A stretch of DNA of 64,000 nucleotides from Bradyrhizobium guangzhouense (GCF_004114955.1 NZ_CP030053.1:5704001-5768000); one strand, 5' to 3'; numbered from the stretch's first letter, positions 1 to 9,580 are shown. The notes: a model not told the origin generated them from the sequence alone. Numbers and translations are program-made.

Positions 1-234
1 CAGCGTCGCCAATGTGCTGCGGTTGCGCAGGATGCAATGGATGATGAATTGGGCGAGGCACAGAAGCGCAATGCCGTCCGGCAGGTACCAGAGCGGATCC
101 ACGTGAAGAATACTGGTGGCGTAGCGGATCACGCCGCCGAAGGCGTCCCGGATCAGATATGTGCCGAGCGCGATCGCCTCGATATTGAGGCTGATCAGCG
201 TGATCCGCGGACGATGCAGTGCAAGCGCAGTCAT
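1..234 (-). CDS. N-terminal part of a membrane protein (cut by window edge)
   Basis: An open frame starts at the ATG complementary to 232-234 and runs off the left edge, giving 78 residues without a stop. It begins MTALALHRPRITLISLNIEA and contains hydrophobic stretches (residues about 15-30 and 50-68) typical of a multi-spanning membrane protein. It begins 7 bp after the stop of the acyltransferase on the same strand, so the two are probably co-transcribed. From context it could be a polysaccharide polymerase or ligase, but too little is visible to name it. Confidence 0.6.
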   Translation of the reverse strand, partial: MTALALHRPRITLISLNIEAIALGTYLIRDAFGGVIRYATSILHVDPLWYLPDGIALLCLAQFIIHCILRNRSTLATL

Positions 235-241
235 ATGCAGC

Positions 242-1459
242 TCAATTCGTCAGCCGCGCCGATGGCGCGGGCGCAGCCGAAAAATCGGACCGGCGTCCAA
301 GAAGGTTGCGAAGGAACTTGCCGCCGGGAATCTCGACGTAGCGGTAGGTGTAGTGCGACACCGCGAACACGGCGGCGAGCGACACGACGAGATTCAGCGT
401 TGCCGGCAAGCCAGGCCGGATCGAATCGAATGCCGCGATCCGCGACGCTCCGACCGCTCGTACGAAATACTCGGCGAACAGCACCACAAGCGCATGCACC
501 ATATAGATCGAGTAGGATCGACGCCCGAGCCACACCAGCGGCTTGCTCACCAGCATCCGGGGGATCAGCAGCGCATCGGGAAACGCCAGCAGGCTGCCGA
601 GAAAGACCGAAAAAATCAGCGGCGCAAGGAAGCTGGCGGCCGGATAGGCCTCGACCATGCTGACGAGAACGATGCTGGCCATCATCGCAACCAGCTGCAC
701 GATGCCTTGCGTGGCCGGCCCCGGCCTGCCGGGCAACCGGCGAACCACCCTCACCGTCAGCACGCCCAGGAAGAAGCTCACGAAACAGCGCAGGATGCCG
801 AAATCGGTCTGCAGGCCGAGGCTCTTCTTGTCCAACACGAACACGATGATGGCCAGGCTTACGGCTGCGATCAGGCCCGAGAGCCCATAGAAAAGCGACA
901 GCGACCGCATGCGCTGGGCCAGCAGGACGAGCAGGCCAAAGACCAGATAGGTATAGAATTCGACGCTGATGCTCCAGCTCGGCGCATTCCAGCTGAGATA
1001 GTCGACAAACCCCATCGAGTGCAGAAGAAAGACGTTGAGCAGGAACGAATAGGAATTGTTCACCTCGAAAGCGGCAGGCGCTGCGACCACGAGGCCAGCC
1101 ATGACCAGACTGATGCGCAGGAGACGAAACAGCAAATTCGCGGCCAGCATCACGATGTGCAGCGGATAGACGCGCGCCAGACGTCGCACCATGAAGTCGC
1201 GCAGCGAGAAGCGACCGAACTCGCCCTCGACAGAGCTGAGCGACATCACCATTCCGCTGAGAACGAAGAACAGATCGACAAGTAGCCACGAGCTCCGGAA
1301 GAACGAGCAGTCGATCCACGCGTTGTGGGGGAATATCGCGAGGAATGTCGGCATCAGCAGGAGATGATGAATCACCACGGATGTCGCCGCGATACCCCTG
1401 ATACTGTCGAGCGGCAGGACATGCGCCTTCTCACGATGAACCTGCTCCGTCACATCCAC
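242..1459 (-). CDS. Acyltransferase 3 (OafA-type) membrane protein
   Basis: 405 residues. Proteins of this family (Acyl_transf_3) move acetyl or other acyl groups onto sugars of surface polysaccharides at the inner membrane. The N-terminal region has the family pattern of a conserved HH pair (VVIHHLLLMP, near residue 30), followed by a first-helix motif DLFFVLSGMVM near residue 65. About ten hydrophobic segments follow to residue 380, and the length is usual for the family. It lies at the edge of an exopolysaccharide locus and just upstream of a partial membrane protein on the same strand. The exact acceptor cannot be read from the sequence. Confidence 0.88.
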   Translation of the reverse strand: MDVTEQVHREKAHVLPLDSIRGIAATSVVIHHLLLMPTFLAIFPHNAWIDCSFFRSSWLLVDLFFVLSGMVMSLSSVEGEFGRFSLRDFMVRRLARVYPLHIVMLAANLLFRLLRISLVMAGLVVAAPAAFEVNNSYSFLLNVFLLHSMGFVDYLSWNAPSWSISVEFYTYLVFGLLVLLAQRMRSLSLFYGLSGLIAAVSLAIIVFVLDKKSLGLQTDFGILRCFVSFFLGVLTVRVVRRLPGRPGPATQGIVQLVAMMASIVLVSMVEAYPAASFLAPLIFSVFLGSLLAFPDALLIPRMLVSKPLVWLGRRSYSIYMVHALVVLFAEYFVRAVGASRIAAFDSIRPGLPATLNLVVSLAAVFAVSHYTYRYVEIPGGKFLRNLLGRRSDFSAAPAPSARLTN

Positions 1460-1998
1460 ATTCCGTAGCTATTGCGCCGCAGCACTCTGTAGGACATCGC
1501 GCGCGCTTTCAATCCTCGAGATCAACGACGTGCTTCCGATGCATGACGATCGACTGCAAATTCATCGCTCGCTGTTCATTCCGACATGCGGAGGACAAGT
1601 TCACGCCACTTTTCTCGATTGCGCGACGATCTCGACGTGATCGAGTCATGCTTGCGGAGATTTGCGAGCAAAGTTTGCGCGAAATCCGGCGTTGTTGCGA
1701 TCGCCGCGAAAGGCACCGCGCGAATTTATCTCTCATGGGTTGGAACAAAATCGCGCGTCGTTGGATATGTCAGCTTCGCGACATCGAGTCCGCCTCACGA
1801 ATCTTCAATCTGCAACATTCGTGAGCGGCAAATGCCAATCTCTCAGGCATTGCAACTCCTCGTTATGCAACCGCAGGCAAGAGAGCTGCATGTTTGCCAC
1901 CGATACGATTGATTGAACCAGCTTTTGCGCCGCACAAAATTTGACACAGTTACCTGTCAGATTTTGCGCGCGTTCGTTAGCAGAATGAAGGGATACGA
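1460..1998. other. Divergent intergenic region, no gene seen
   Basis: 539 bp between the acyltransferase (minus) and the secreted protein at 1999 (plus). Open frames on both strands here lack ribosome binding sites and recognisable protein features. The only clear structure is the inverted repeat at 1935-1966, listed separately. Confidence 0.6.
1935..1966. promoter_or_regulatory. Operator-like inverted repeat upstream of EPS genes
   Basis: CAAAATTTGACA (1935-1946) and TGTCAGATTTTG (1955-1966) form a 12-bp inverted repeat with one mismatch around an 8-bp spacer, 33 bp before the start at 1999. The left arm contains TTGACA, a possible -35 hexamer, so a bound protein could block the promoter. 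This is inference from symmetry and position only. Confidence 0.4.
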
Positions 1999-2565
1999 AT
2001 GGGCTGCGGATCATCGCGTCGCCGATCGAAGCCACTGTGGCTGCCAATCATCTTAGCGTCATCTGCAATGATCGCGGCGAGTCTCGGCACCTGCCAGGCT
2101 CAGTGCGTCGAGTTCTCGGATCGCGCCTCGCAGATCGACATCGATGCATTCGTCAAATCGCCGTCGTCGCTTTTGGAGCGGTTGCGCAACGACAAGGAGA
2201 AGTTGAAGTACCGGCTCTCCACTTATGTCGCCACCAATCCGTCCGTATTGCCGTCGGTGCAGACGCTCATTACGGAATCGAGTTCCGACGATCGTTCGGC
2301 GATCGGCGGCGCGCTGCGGCTCGCAGAAGCCAGATGCACGACGACGAAGCCGGATGCTGCACGAAAGATCCGCGACTTTACCAAGCGGATCGGCGATCTT
2401 TCCGTGCAGGCAGGCTATTCCGCAGTGGGCGAGGACGATTCCGGCGCCCCGCCGCAACCGCGTGACAAGACTTCGACGCAACCCTCACGGGCCGGAGCGC
2501 TCCTCGAAGGGGAATGGAAGACGCAATTGTCCGATCCGTTCAAGCCCGTTCCCATTCCTCAGTGA
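1999..2565 (+). CDS. Secreted hypothetical protein in EPS operon
   Basis: 188 residues, not a family I recognise. A basic N-terminus (RRRSK) and a hydrophobic stretch (residues 13-31) ending ...GTCQAQC suggest a signal peptide. The rest is charged and probably helical, with a proline-rich tail. The start is supported by AAGGG six bases upstream. It ends 21 bp before the chain-length/BY-kinase gene on the same strand, so it is probably in that operon and may act in the periplasm in polysaccharide export. Confidence 0.65.
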   Translation: MGCGSSRRRSKPLWLPIILASSAMIAASLGTCQAQCVEFSDRASQIDIDAFVKSPSSLLERLRNDKEKLKYRLSTYVATNPSVLPSVQTLITESSSDDRSAIGGALRLAEARCTTTKPDAARKIRDFTKRIGDLSVQAGYSAVGEDDSGAPPQPRDKTSTQPSRAGALLEGEWKTQLSDPFKPVPIPQ

Positions 2566-2586
2566 TCATAAGGCAGCCGTCCGCAG

Positions 2587-4818
2587 ATGTATCAGCCCAG
2601 AGAACAGTTCCAGTCGGGTCACAGGTTTGCCATTGAGTTTGGCGGAGCGGTCCTGAGCTTCGAGCGCGTGACCGACGTGCTTCGCCGCCAATGGCCCGTG
2701 ATCGCGACCTGCGTCGCAGCCGCGCTTACGCTGGTGCTGGTCTATTTGGCCACGGCCCAGCCGATGTACACGGCAAATGCCCGTATCATGATGGACACGC
2801 GCCAGACCCAGGTTCTGGACAAGGATAGCGGAACCAACAGCGCTCTCATCGATACCGGCTTTGTCGACAGCCAGGTCGAGGTGATCAATTCGGACGATCT
2901 CATCCTGTCGGTGGTTCGCCGCCTGCATCTGACCGAAGACCCCGACTTCAACGGCTCCAATCCGGGCGCGCTCGCCGTCGTCCTTGGCAAGATCATGTCG
3001 CTGTTCGAATCCGGCGAACCGCCCTCGCAGGACCGCATCGAGCATGCCGTGGTCGAGGCGATCCAGAAGAATCTCAGGGTCGAGCGCGTCCTGCAGACCT
3101 ATGTACTCTCTCTCAGCTACAAGGCTCGTTCACCCGACAAGGCCGTCAAGATCGCCAATGCGATCGCTGATGCCTACATCGTGGGCGCGCTCGAGGCCAA
3201 ATATCAGTCCACCAAGCGTGCGACCGAATGGCTGCAGCAGCGCAGCGTCGAGCTGAGCGAGCAGGCGACCGCAAGTGACCAGGCGGTGCAGAGCTTCAAG
3301 GCAGAGCACAATATTGTCGGGACCAGCCGCGGATTGATGTCCGAACAGCAGCTGTCCGATCTGAACACGCAGCTGGTTCAGGCGCGGGCCGGAACGGCCG
3401 AAGCCAAAGCCCGCCTCGACCGGATCAATGCAATCTCGGACCAGGATGTCGCCCAGACGACGGTGACGGATGCGCTCAACAACCCGGTGATTACGCGCCT
3501 GCGCGCCCAATATCTCGACCTTCAGGCCCAATATTCTGACTGGTCACGACGCTACGGCGCAACTCATCAAGCGACGATCAATCTCGCCAACAAGATGGAG
3601 GAGCTGCGCAAGAATATCGCGGACGAGATCCACCGGATCGCGGACGCCTATCGCAGCGATTATGAGATCGCAAAGAGCCGCGAAGCATCGCTTGACAAGA
3701 ACGTGAAGGACCTCGTCGCCCAAGCGGGGCACACCGGCCAGGCGGAAGTGAAGCTGCGCGACCTCGAAAGCGCGGCCGACACCTATCGCAATCTCTACAA
3801 CAACTTCCTGGAAAAGCTCCAGAGTGCCACCCAAAATCAGAGCTTTCCTCTCAGCGAGGCGCGCCTGATCAGCACCGCGACGAAGCCCGATCGAAAGAGC
3901 TCGCCGCGCACGGTCCTGGCGTTGATCGGAGGCCTGGTCGGCGGCCTCTGCCTGGGATTCGGCTGCGCGTTCGCCCGCGAATTCCTGAGCGACGTACTGC
4001 GGACCCCTGGCGAGGTCGAGGAGGAGCTCGGCGTGAAGTGCCTCGGCGTGCTCCCCGACGTCCGCCCCCCAAGCAAGGCAAGCGCACTACTTTCCAAGTC
4101 CGCGACCGGCAGCGCGCCGGATCTCTCCCGCTACGTCGTCGACCATCCGTTCTCGCGGTTTGCAGAGACGCTGCGTAACATCAAGGTGTCGATCGACGTC
4201 GCGCGACTGACGCGGGAAATCAAGGTCATTGGCATCGTGTCATCGCTGCCGAAGGAAGGAAAAACGACGGTTGCGGCCAATTTCGCCCAGTTGATCGCCC
4301 TCACCGGGCACCCCACCCTCCTGATCGACGGCGATCTGCACACGCGTTCATTGACCCGTGAGCTCGCGCCCAACGCCAAGACGGGACTCGTCGAGACGCT
4401 GAACGACCCGGCCAGCCTCGGCTACCATGTCCAGCGCAGCAAGGAGACGGGTCTGGATTTCCTGCCGTCGGTCGTTGCCTCGCGCCTGGTCAATTCGGCG
4501 GATGTGATCGGCTCAAAGGCCATGGCCGAGCTGCTCAAATCGCTGAGGGAGCATTACGAGTACATCGTGATCGATCTTGCGCCGGTGATGCCGGTCGCTG
4601 ACTCCAAGGCCTTCAGCCCGCTCATCGATGCGATGGTCTACGTGATCGAATGGGGACAGACGACGCGATCCGCCCTCCAAGAGTCCATTTCAGGCTCGGA
4701 AGTCCTTCAGAAGAAGCTACTGGGGGCCGTTCTCAATCGCGCCAACCCGAAGATGCTCAAGCGCATCGAGGCCTACAAGGGCAAGCACCATAACAGCTAC
4801 TATGTGGAGCACGCCTGA
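2587..4818 (+). CDS. Polysaccharide co-polymerase with BY-kinase domain (Wzc/ExoP-like)
   Basis: 743 residues. Members of this family set chain length and drive export of capsule or EPS at the inner membrane, and autophosphorylate on tyrosine. The order is: N-terminal Wzz domain with a first membrane helix (about 37-57), a long periplasmic coiled-coil part (about 180-430), a second helix (about 441-463), then a cytoplasmic P-loop ATPase. The ATPase shows Walker A SSLPKEGKTT (near 553), Walker A' LLIDGDL (near 578) and a Walker B-like YIVIDLAP (near 659). The C-terminus carries only a YY pair, not a long tyrosine cluster, so the extent of autophosphorylation is uncertain. A strong terminator follows at 4915. 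Confidence 0.92.
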   Translation: MYQPREQFQSGHRFAIEFGGAVLSFERVTDVLRRQWPVIATCVAAALTLVLVYLATAQPMYTANARIMMDTRQTQVLDKDSGTNSALIDTGFVDSQVEVINSDDLILSVVRRLHLTEDPDFNGSNPGALAVVLGKIMSLFESGEPPSQDRIEHAVVEAIQKNLRVERVLQTYVLSLSYKARSPDKAVKIANAIADAYIVGALEAKYQSTKRATEWLQQRSVELSEQATASDQAVQSFKAEHNIVGTSRGLMSEQQLSDLNTQLVQARAGTAEAKARLDRINAISDQDVAQTTVTDALNNPVITRLRAQYLDLQAQYSDWSRRYGATHQATINLANKMEELRKNIADEIHRIADAYRSDYEIAKSREASLDKNVKDLVAQAGHTGQAEVKLRDLESAADTYRNLYNNFLEKLQSATQNQSFPLSEARLISTATKPDRKSSPRTVLALIGGLVGGLCLGFGCAFAREFLSDVLRTPGEVEEELGVKCLGVLPDVRPPSKASALLSKSATGSAPDLSRYVVDHPFSRFAETLRNIKVSIDVARLTREIKVIGIVSSLPKEGKTTVAANFAQLIALTGHPTLLIDGDLHTRSLTRELAPNAKTGLVETLNDPASLGYHVQRSKETGLDFLPSVVASRLVNSADVIGSKAMAELLKSLREHYEYIVIDLAPVMPVADSKAFSPLIDAMVYVIEWGQTTRSALQESISGSEVLQKKLLGAVLNRANPKMLKRIEAYKGKHHNSYYVEHA

Positions 4819-5270
4819 GCGCGCCGTCGCCTCGCCGGCCTCGACCGGCGCAGGGGAGCTTGTGAGCAATTCGGCCCGCCGTCTTCGGTCAGCCGCCGCA
4901 CCAGAACAATCCGCCGGTCGGCTCCTCGCGAGCCGACCGTTTTCGTTTCGCCGCTGCTTCCGAAACCAGCGGATCGACCTGTTCCCACACAACGAATTTG
5001 AGAGCTGCCGCGAGCAGGACGGGCGCAGCGCGACGCCCGGGGCCGGCCTCCGTATTCGTCCGGAATCCACATCCCGCCACCATTACCTTAGCTGAAAGCC
5101 GGGATTGACGGGCAACCGGCGGTCGCGAGATGGTCCGGGATGCGATCTGGTCGCTGCCGCTGCCGTGATCTTTACTGATGAACGGCAGCCGCAGGCTTAG
5201 GCATCTTTTCTTTCGAGTTCCCTGAGGCTAAGTTGAGCTCATACTCATTGCTCGTTTTTGGTGGGTTCGG
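4819..5270. other. Intergenic region with terminator, no gene seen
   Basis: 452 bp after the BY-kinase gene. Apart from the hairpin at 4915-4943 I see no coding region that I would support. Confidence 0.55.
4915..4943 (+). terminator. Rho-independent terminator
   Basis: A perfect 10-bp stem (CGGTCGGCTC / GAGCCGACCG) with a 5-base loop is followed by TTTT. It lies about 100 bp after the BY-kinase stop and would end that operon. Confidence 0.75.
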
Positions 5271-5567
5271 ATGCTGATCGTCCTCACTGTTTTGTCAATT
5301 TGGGTCCTGCTCAACATCCTCTTCGTGTTGATCGTGGTTCCCCCGCGCAAGCCGCGGCGGCAGACGAGGCCGCTTGCGACCACGCTTTCTCCGGCCCCCA
5401 TCGATCCGAGCCAGCGGGAACTCGAGCAAGACGAGCCGTTCTCCCTCCGCCATGTCGTCGCTTCAGTCGCGATGGGCGCGTTCTTCGTGCTGGTGCCGCC
5501 CCTGCTCGCGCTGCGCGATGCCATCATGCGGCTGTTCGGGAAGTCGCGGCAAGACGGCAGCCGATAG
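5271..5567 (+). CDS. Small membrane protein
   Basis: 98 residues, no family recognised. There is a hydrophobic N-terminal helix (residues 1-24), then a basic and proline-rich linker beginning PPRKPRRQTR, and a second hydrophobic helix around residues 62-82 followed by a basic end. The topology suggests two membrane passes with a short loop. The stop codon lies inside the stem of the terminator at 5563-5589. Its place between two EPS genes suggests a link to that pathway, which is inference. Confidence 0.6.
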   Translation: MLIVLTVLSIWVLLNILFVLIVVPPRKPRRQTRPLATTLSPAPIDPSQRELEQDEPFSLRHVVASVAMGAFFVLVPPLLALRDAIMRLFGKSRQDGSR

Positions 5568-5589
5568 CCGGAGCGCAGCCCCGGCTATC
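5563..5589. terminator. Hairpin between convergent genes
   Basis: GATAGCCGG (5563-5571) and CCGGCTATC (5581-5589) pair perfectly. The hairpin sits between the stop of the small membrane protein (plus) and the stop of the phosphotransferase (minus). It lacks a clear T-run on either strand, so it may be a weak bidirectional terminator. Confidence 0.5.
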
Positions 5590-5623
5590 CCGACGAATTT
5601 TCTGGCTTGTGATTTAAAGCGGC

Positions 5624-7057
5624 CTAATAGGCTTCCTGGAACATCACGGCTGACGTCGTCCGCGCCATGATCTTCAGATCGAGCCAGATGCTCCAATTGC
5701 TGACGTACCAGACGTCGTATTCGACCCGCTTTTCCATCAGATCGATCGTCGGTGTCTCACCGCGCAGGCCGTTCACTTGAGCCCAGCCGGTCAGGCCGGG
5801 CTTCATGTGATGGCGGTAGACATATTTGCTGATGAGCTCGTCATAGTAATTGTCGTGAGCCAGGGCGTGCGGCCGCGGCCCGACCAGAGACATATCGCCG
5901 CGCAAGACGTTCCAGAGTTGCGGCAATTCGTCGATGCTCGTCATGCGAAGGAAGCGCCCGATCTTTGTGACCCGCGCATCCTTCTTCGTCGCCTGGGCGA
6001 TGGTCTGACCATTTTCGGAAACGGTCATCGTCCGGAACTTCCAGATATCGAAGGGCTTGCCATTGAACCCACGGCGCGACTGCCGGAAGATGACGGTTCC
6101 GGGCGAGTCCAGCTTGATCAGCATGGCGACGGTCAGCAGCAGTGGCGTCAGGACGACGAGCGCGAATATCGCCACGCCGACGTCGAGGCAGCGCTTCTGC
6201 AAACGCTCGAAGATGCTCAGCGGCGGCCGCTGAATCTCCACCGCCACGGTCCCGCTGACGGGCAGGAACGGGCGCGAGACGATATCGGCGATGGAATCAT
6301 CAGGCAAAAGGCGCACAGGCTGCGGTACGGCACGGAGGTAATGGCCTAGCTTTCGAAGCATCGGCAATTCGTTCCAGTCGATGGCGAGAAGATATTCATC
6401 CACATCCGCGAGGCGCGACTGGCGGATGACATCCCGAACTTCACGCTCCCAATGGCCGTCGTCGCTCTCGTCGATTCCGAGCACGAAATGACGCACGACG
6501 TCGAAGCCGTTCCTGCGCAAATCCTTGAAACGGCCCGACGTGAAGTCGAGCGGCTTGAGGCTCAGAAGCACCACCTTGCGATCAACCAGGCGGCTTCTGG
6601 CAAAACTCGTACCGAGCACGACCTGCCAGCCGAAGCGGAGACTGATCAGCCCCAGGCCGCCCATCGCCGCGAAGATAATCACTGTGCCGCGGGACAGATT
6701 GTCCGTCGACTTCAAGAGGAACGCCGCAACCGCAAGGACTGTCAGCGACACCAGCCAGATGAAGACGGCCTTGCGCATCTGCCAGACGAGATTCAGCAGG
6801 CGATGCGTTGCGTAGACCTCCTGGAAGTAGGCCAGCGCGACGAACACAAGGCCGACGATCAATCCGGCGCCAACCGAAGCGCCGTCGGCAGTCGATGCCG
6901 TCGCAAAGCCGTAGAGGGCGGAGCCGGCGACGTAACTCAGCAGGATCAGCAGAAAATCAGCGGCGATAACCACGATCTGAAATGGTCGCTGAAGGGCAGT
7001 GCCGCGCGACGATGACGGCGAGTAAGCCTTCTCAGAACCATAAGTTGCAACAGCCAT
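5624..7057 (-). CDS. Undecaprenyl-phosphate glucose-1-phosphate transferase (WcaJ/PssY-type)
   Basis: 477 residues from the start at 7057 ([10 protein letters not shown]); the frame is open further upstream, but that part has no helices and would exceed the family length. It would transfer hexose-1-phosphate from a nucleotide sugar to undecaprenyl phosphate, the first step of repeat-unit assembly at the inner membrane. N-terminal hydrophobic helices (to about 120) precede a soluble middle part. The C-terminal bacterial sugar transferase domain contains [36 protein letters not shown] and [13 protein letters not shown] second enzyme of this kind is at 49634. The sugar is inferred from family. 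Confidence 0.9.
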   Translation of the reverse strand: MAVATYGSEKAYSPSSSRGTALQRPFQIVVIAADFLLILLSYVAGSALYGFATASTADGASVGAGLIVGLVFVALAYFQEVYATHRLLNLVWQMRKAVFIWLVSLTVLAVAAFLLKSTDNLSRGTVIIFAAMGGLGLISLRFGWQVVLGTSFARSRLVDRKVVLLSLKPLDFTSGRFKDLRRNGFDVVRHFVLGIDESDDGHWEREVRDVIRQSRLADVDEYLLAIDWNELPMLRKLGHYLRAVPQPVRLLPDDSIADIVSRPFLPVSGTVAVEIQRPPLSIFERLQKRCLDVGVAIFALVVLTPLLLTVAMLIKLDSPGTVIFRQSRRGFNGKPFDIWKFRTMTVSENGQTIAQATKKDARVTKIGRFLRMTSIDELPQLWNVLRGDMSLVGPRPHALAHDNYYDELISKYVYRHHMKPGLTGWAQVNGLRGETPTIDLMEKRVEYDVWYVSNWSIWLDLKIMARTTSAVMFQEAY

Positions 7058-7167
7058 TCGAACCTCTACGTATCGAGAGAGTGTCTGACGCTCATCGTGA
7101 TGCTGAAGATTCGTCACTTCCCCTTGCAGAACGTGTGCAGTGATCGCAGCGACATTGTGGCGCTGCA

Positions 7168-7182
7168 CGCAAAACTTTTGCG
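7168..7182. promoter_or_regulatory. Palindrome upstream of the phosphotransferase gene
   Basis: CGCAAAA-C-TTTTGCG is a perfect 15-bp palindrome, flanked on both sides by TGCA. It lies about 110 bp upstream of the start at 7057. Position and symmetry suggest an operator. It shares TTTTGCG with the 1922-1970 area upstream of the BY-kinase operon. Confidence 0.35.
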
Positions 7183-7634
7183 ATGCACGACGAAGAACGG
7201 TTTCTGACTCGCGTGCGCTTGGAAGCGCGTCACAGTGCTGACATATCCGCGGACGCGCTGCCCTATTTTGAATCAAGTTCCGCATCGAAGCGACGCACAG
7301 AAGCTGCGCGAGCCCGATTTCAGCTCAGCATTGAGGCACGAAACTCCACACGGAAAATGTACCCGATCGAATGCGAGAATTTCCTCGAAATACCACCTCC
7401 GGACGCATCATCGATTTTCATCGAGACGTGCATCTTTCGCCGTAGCGACTGCAGCAGCAATGCATTCATGCGGGCTGGCCTCGTTTATGCAGGCATCGTT
7501 GCATGGCCAGTGGGCAAGAATTGCCGCGCCTTCCTTTTGGCAAGATCAAGCTTGAGAAGCACGCCGACGATGCTCTCGTTCGATTGGAATTCTCTGGTGC
7601 CCGCGTCTCTCGACCTCGCGACCGACAACGCGCC
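7183..7634. other. Intergenic region, no gene seen
   Basis: This divergent spacer lies between the phosphotransferase (minus) and the phosphatase (plus). Open frames present here show no convincing start or domain. The phosphatase frame is open back to 7503, but that N-terminal extension does not resemble the family. Confidence 0.45.
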
Positions 7635-8372
7635 ATGATCTCCGGTGCGAGACCGTCCTTGCCAGTTCTCAAGCCGCAATTGCCGGATGGTGTTCGCATC
7701 TACGCGATATCGGATATTCACGGCTGCGCTCATCTGCTTCAACCGATGTTGCGGGTGATTGACGCCGACGTCGCCCACCGTCGGCCTCCCTATGCCATCG
7801 AGATATTCATGGGCGACTACATCGATCGCGGGCCGGACACGCGGGCGACCCTCGATATCCTGGTCGAACGAAGCCGTCGGGGAAATGCGGTTTTCCTCAA
7901 GGGCAACCATGAGGCATTTCTGGTGAGGATCTTCGAGGACCCCTCATTGTTCGAGGATTGGATCGGCGTCGGCGGAGCCCAGACAATGATGTCCTACGGG
8001 CTTGCGCCGCCAGATCTGAGACGAGACGAACCGGCAACGGTCTTGCGCGATTTAATTCGCGCCATGCCGACCGAGCATCTGGAGTTCCTGGACAATTTGC
8101 GGTTGAGCTTTACTTGCGGGGACTTCTTCTTTGTTCACGCCGGCGTCCGCCCGGGCGTCCCCCTGGCAGAGCAGACCGAACGCGATTTGCTCTGGATTCG
8201 CGAAGAGTTCCTGCGAAGCGACGAGCAGTTCGGAAAATATATCGTCCACGGCCACACGCCGGTCCGGAGTGCCGAATTTCTGGCGAACCGAGTCAACATC
8301 GATACGGGCGCCTATGCCACCGGCAATCTGACCTTGATGAGCATCCAGGGAAGCAGAATGCTGGCGGTGTGA
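7635..8372 (+). CDS. PPP-family metallophosphoesterase (serine/threonine phosphatase-like)
   Basis: 245 residues from the ATG at 7635; an upstream start at 7503 would add 44 residues unlike the family. It hydrolyses phosphate esters with a two-metal centre. All signature blocks are present in order: SDIHG, GDYIDRGPD, KGNHE, FVHAGVRPG and VHGHTP. These match bacterial PPP-type protein phosphatases related to PrpA and to diadenosine-tetraphosphatase. It sits in the same locus as a tyrosine autokinase and may act on its phosphorylation state, but that link is inference; the substrate could also be a nucleotide. Confidence 0.85.
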   Translation: MISGARPSLPVLKPQLPDGVRIYAISDIHGCAHLLQPMLRVIDADVAHRRPPYAIEIFMGDYIDRGPDTRATLDILVERSRRGNAVFLKGNHEAFLVRIFEDPSLFEDWIGVGGAQTMMSYGLAPPDLRRDEPATVLRDLIRAMPTEHLEFLDNLRLSFTCGDFFFVHAGVRPGVPLAEQTERDLLWIREEFLRSDEQFGKYIVHGHTPVRSAEFLANRVNIDTGAYATGNLTLMSIQGSRMLAV

Positions 8373-8425
8373 AATGCACGGCCAAAGACCCAATGGACCT
8401 CGACGAGCGCGAAAAGGCGCACGAC

Positions 8426-8701
8426 CTAATTGAGCAAGTGAGGCGTCAGCCGGGCGCGGGTCTCAGCCATCCAATTGCTCCAGGCCCGCTCGTGTTTGAC
8501 GTAGAGTTCGAGCCAACGCTCGTTATGCTTGTGCTGACGAATCCCAGACTCGTTGGCAAGCATGCCAGCGCCCGGGCGGACTTCCCCACTCTCTAAAGTC
8601 TCGAACTCGATTGTCTCTGAAATCGTCAGACCGACCAGGACACGTTGGCCGGCACCATCCATGATGTAGCGCCGCGGCGCATCCTTCTTCGGCTCACTCA
8701 T
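8426..8701 (-). CDS. Hypothetical protein, 91 residues
   Basis: The start at 8701 (MSEPKKDAPRRYIMDG) is chosen because GAGGGG lies five bases upstream on the minus strand. The product is soluble and charged, with no signal peptide and no domain I recognise. A hydrophobic patch, VLVGLTISETIEFETL, could form two strands. It is convergent with the phosphatase gene. Confidence 0.6.
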   Translation of the reverse strand: MSEPKKDAPRRYIMDGAGQRVLVGLTISETIEFETLESGEVRPGAGMLANESGIRQHKHNERWLELYVKHERAWSNWMAETRARLTPHLLN

Positions 8702-8754
8702 GTCATCCCCTCTAGATGAATGTGAAACGCATTTACGACGTGACTCGACGGAAC

Positions 8755-8955
8755 CTAGAAAGCCCGTCGTGCATGTCCGAAAGTCGAGGTCGGAGCAGGT
8801 CTCGCTGATGGGCGTGAGGGGGAGGTGAACAAGTTTGCCAACTTCCGTCGGACACCCCAGGCGCGCAATGCGTATCCCAAGGCCAGCCCGGAACAGAAGA
8901 ACGATGCGGAGACAGAGCAGAAACCATTGAGAGCTCGTCCTGAGGAGTCTGTCAC
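8755..8955 (-). CDS. Possible small membrane protein
   Basis: 66 residues starting MTDSSGRALNGF. One hydrophobic helix (residues 12-32, with FFCSGLALGYAL) is followed by an arginine-rich tail. No family recognised, and no strong ribosome binding site. A longer frame from 8986 overlaps it in another phase, so coding status is uncertain. Confidence 0.28.
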   Translation of the reverse strand: MTDSSGRALNGFCSVSASFFCSGLALGYALRAWGVRRKLANLFTSPSRPSARPAPTSTFGHARRAF

Positions 8956-9261
8956 GCATCAAGAGTGAGTAGTGTGTCGACATCATGATTCCTGGCGCGT
9001 CTTGCGGCTGAAAGATTGTTCAACCCGCACTGCTCTTCCGCGCCGGAAAATTTCTGCCGAAACTTTCAGCTCAAATGGACGACGGCGCGCCTGGCCTCAG
9101 CTCTGCCGCGGAGAAGGGTCTCCAAGACTCGGGGCCCCCGGGCCGCTCGAGCAACCCAGCGTTTCCGCAAGTAGGATTCCCGATCGATCGCCCGATCCAC
9201 TTGCAACCTTGCGGCGACCGTCGCATTATTCAGTACCGTTTTTTGAGAAAGGTTCGAGCCA

Positions 9262-9534
9262 ATGAACTTTCGCTTTTTTATTTCCTCGCTTGCTCTTGCT
9301 ACGTTAGGCGCCGTTCTGACGCCGAACGCGGTTCCGGCCGCGGAGCTCGCGATCGCACCCATCCACCATCATCATCGGGCAGTCTACGTCCAGACGGGAT
9401 ACGTGCCGTGGGATGATGTCTATCCGCCGGCGATCTACGGCCCCCAACTCCGCCCGGTCGAAGAGGTGGCGGCGATGAAGGCGGGAGCGCGGCCTGTGTC
9501 GCAGCGCTGGTGGGGATACTGGTACGTCCGGTGA
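9262..9534 (+). CDS. Small secreted protein with tetra-histidine
   Basis: 90 residues. The N-terminus (MNFRFFISSLALATLG) followed by ...AVPAAELA is a clear signal peptide, with likely cleavage near residue 27. The mature part begins IAPIHHHHRAVYVQTG and ends with an aromatic motif, RWWGYWYVR. Four histidines in a row could bind a metal, but no function is known to me. A terminator follows at 9581. Confidence 0.7.
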   Translation: MNFRFFISSLALATLGAVLTPNAVPAAELAIAPIHHHHRAVYVQTGYVPWDDVYPPAIYGPQLRPVEEVAAMKAGARPVSQRWWGYWYVR

Positions 9535-9580
9535 GCGCCGGAAGCGCACCCAGCCGAGATCAGCATTGATCGACGAGGAG

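Noticed and set aside
161..1285. Long open frames on both strands overlapping the acyltransferase (for example 374 codons on plus)
   Set aside because: They are overlaps of the clear membrane acyltransferase on the minus strand and have composition typical of shadow frames (runs of R, H, Q and A).
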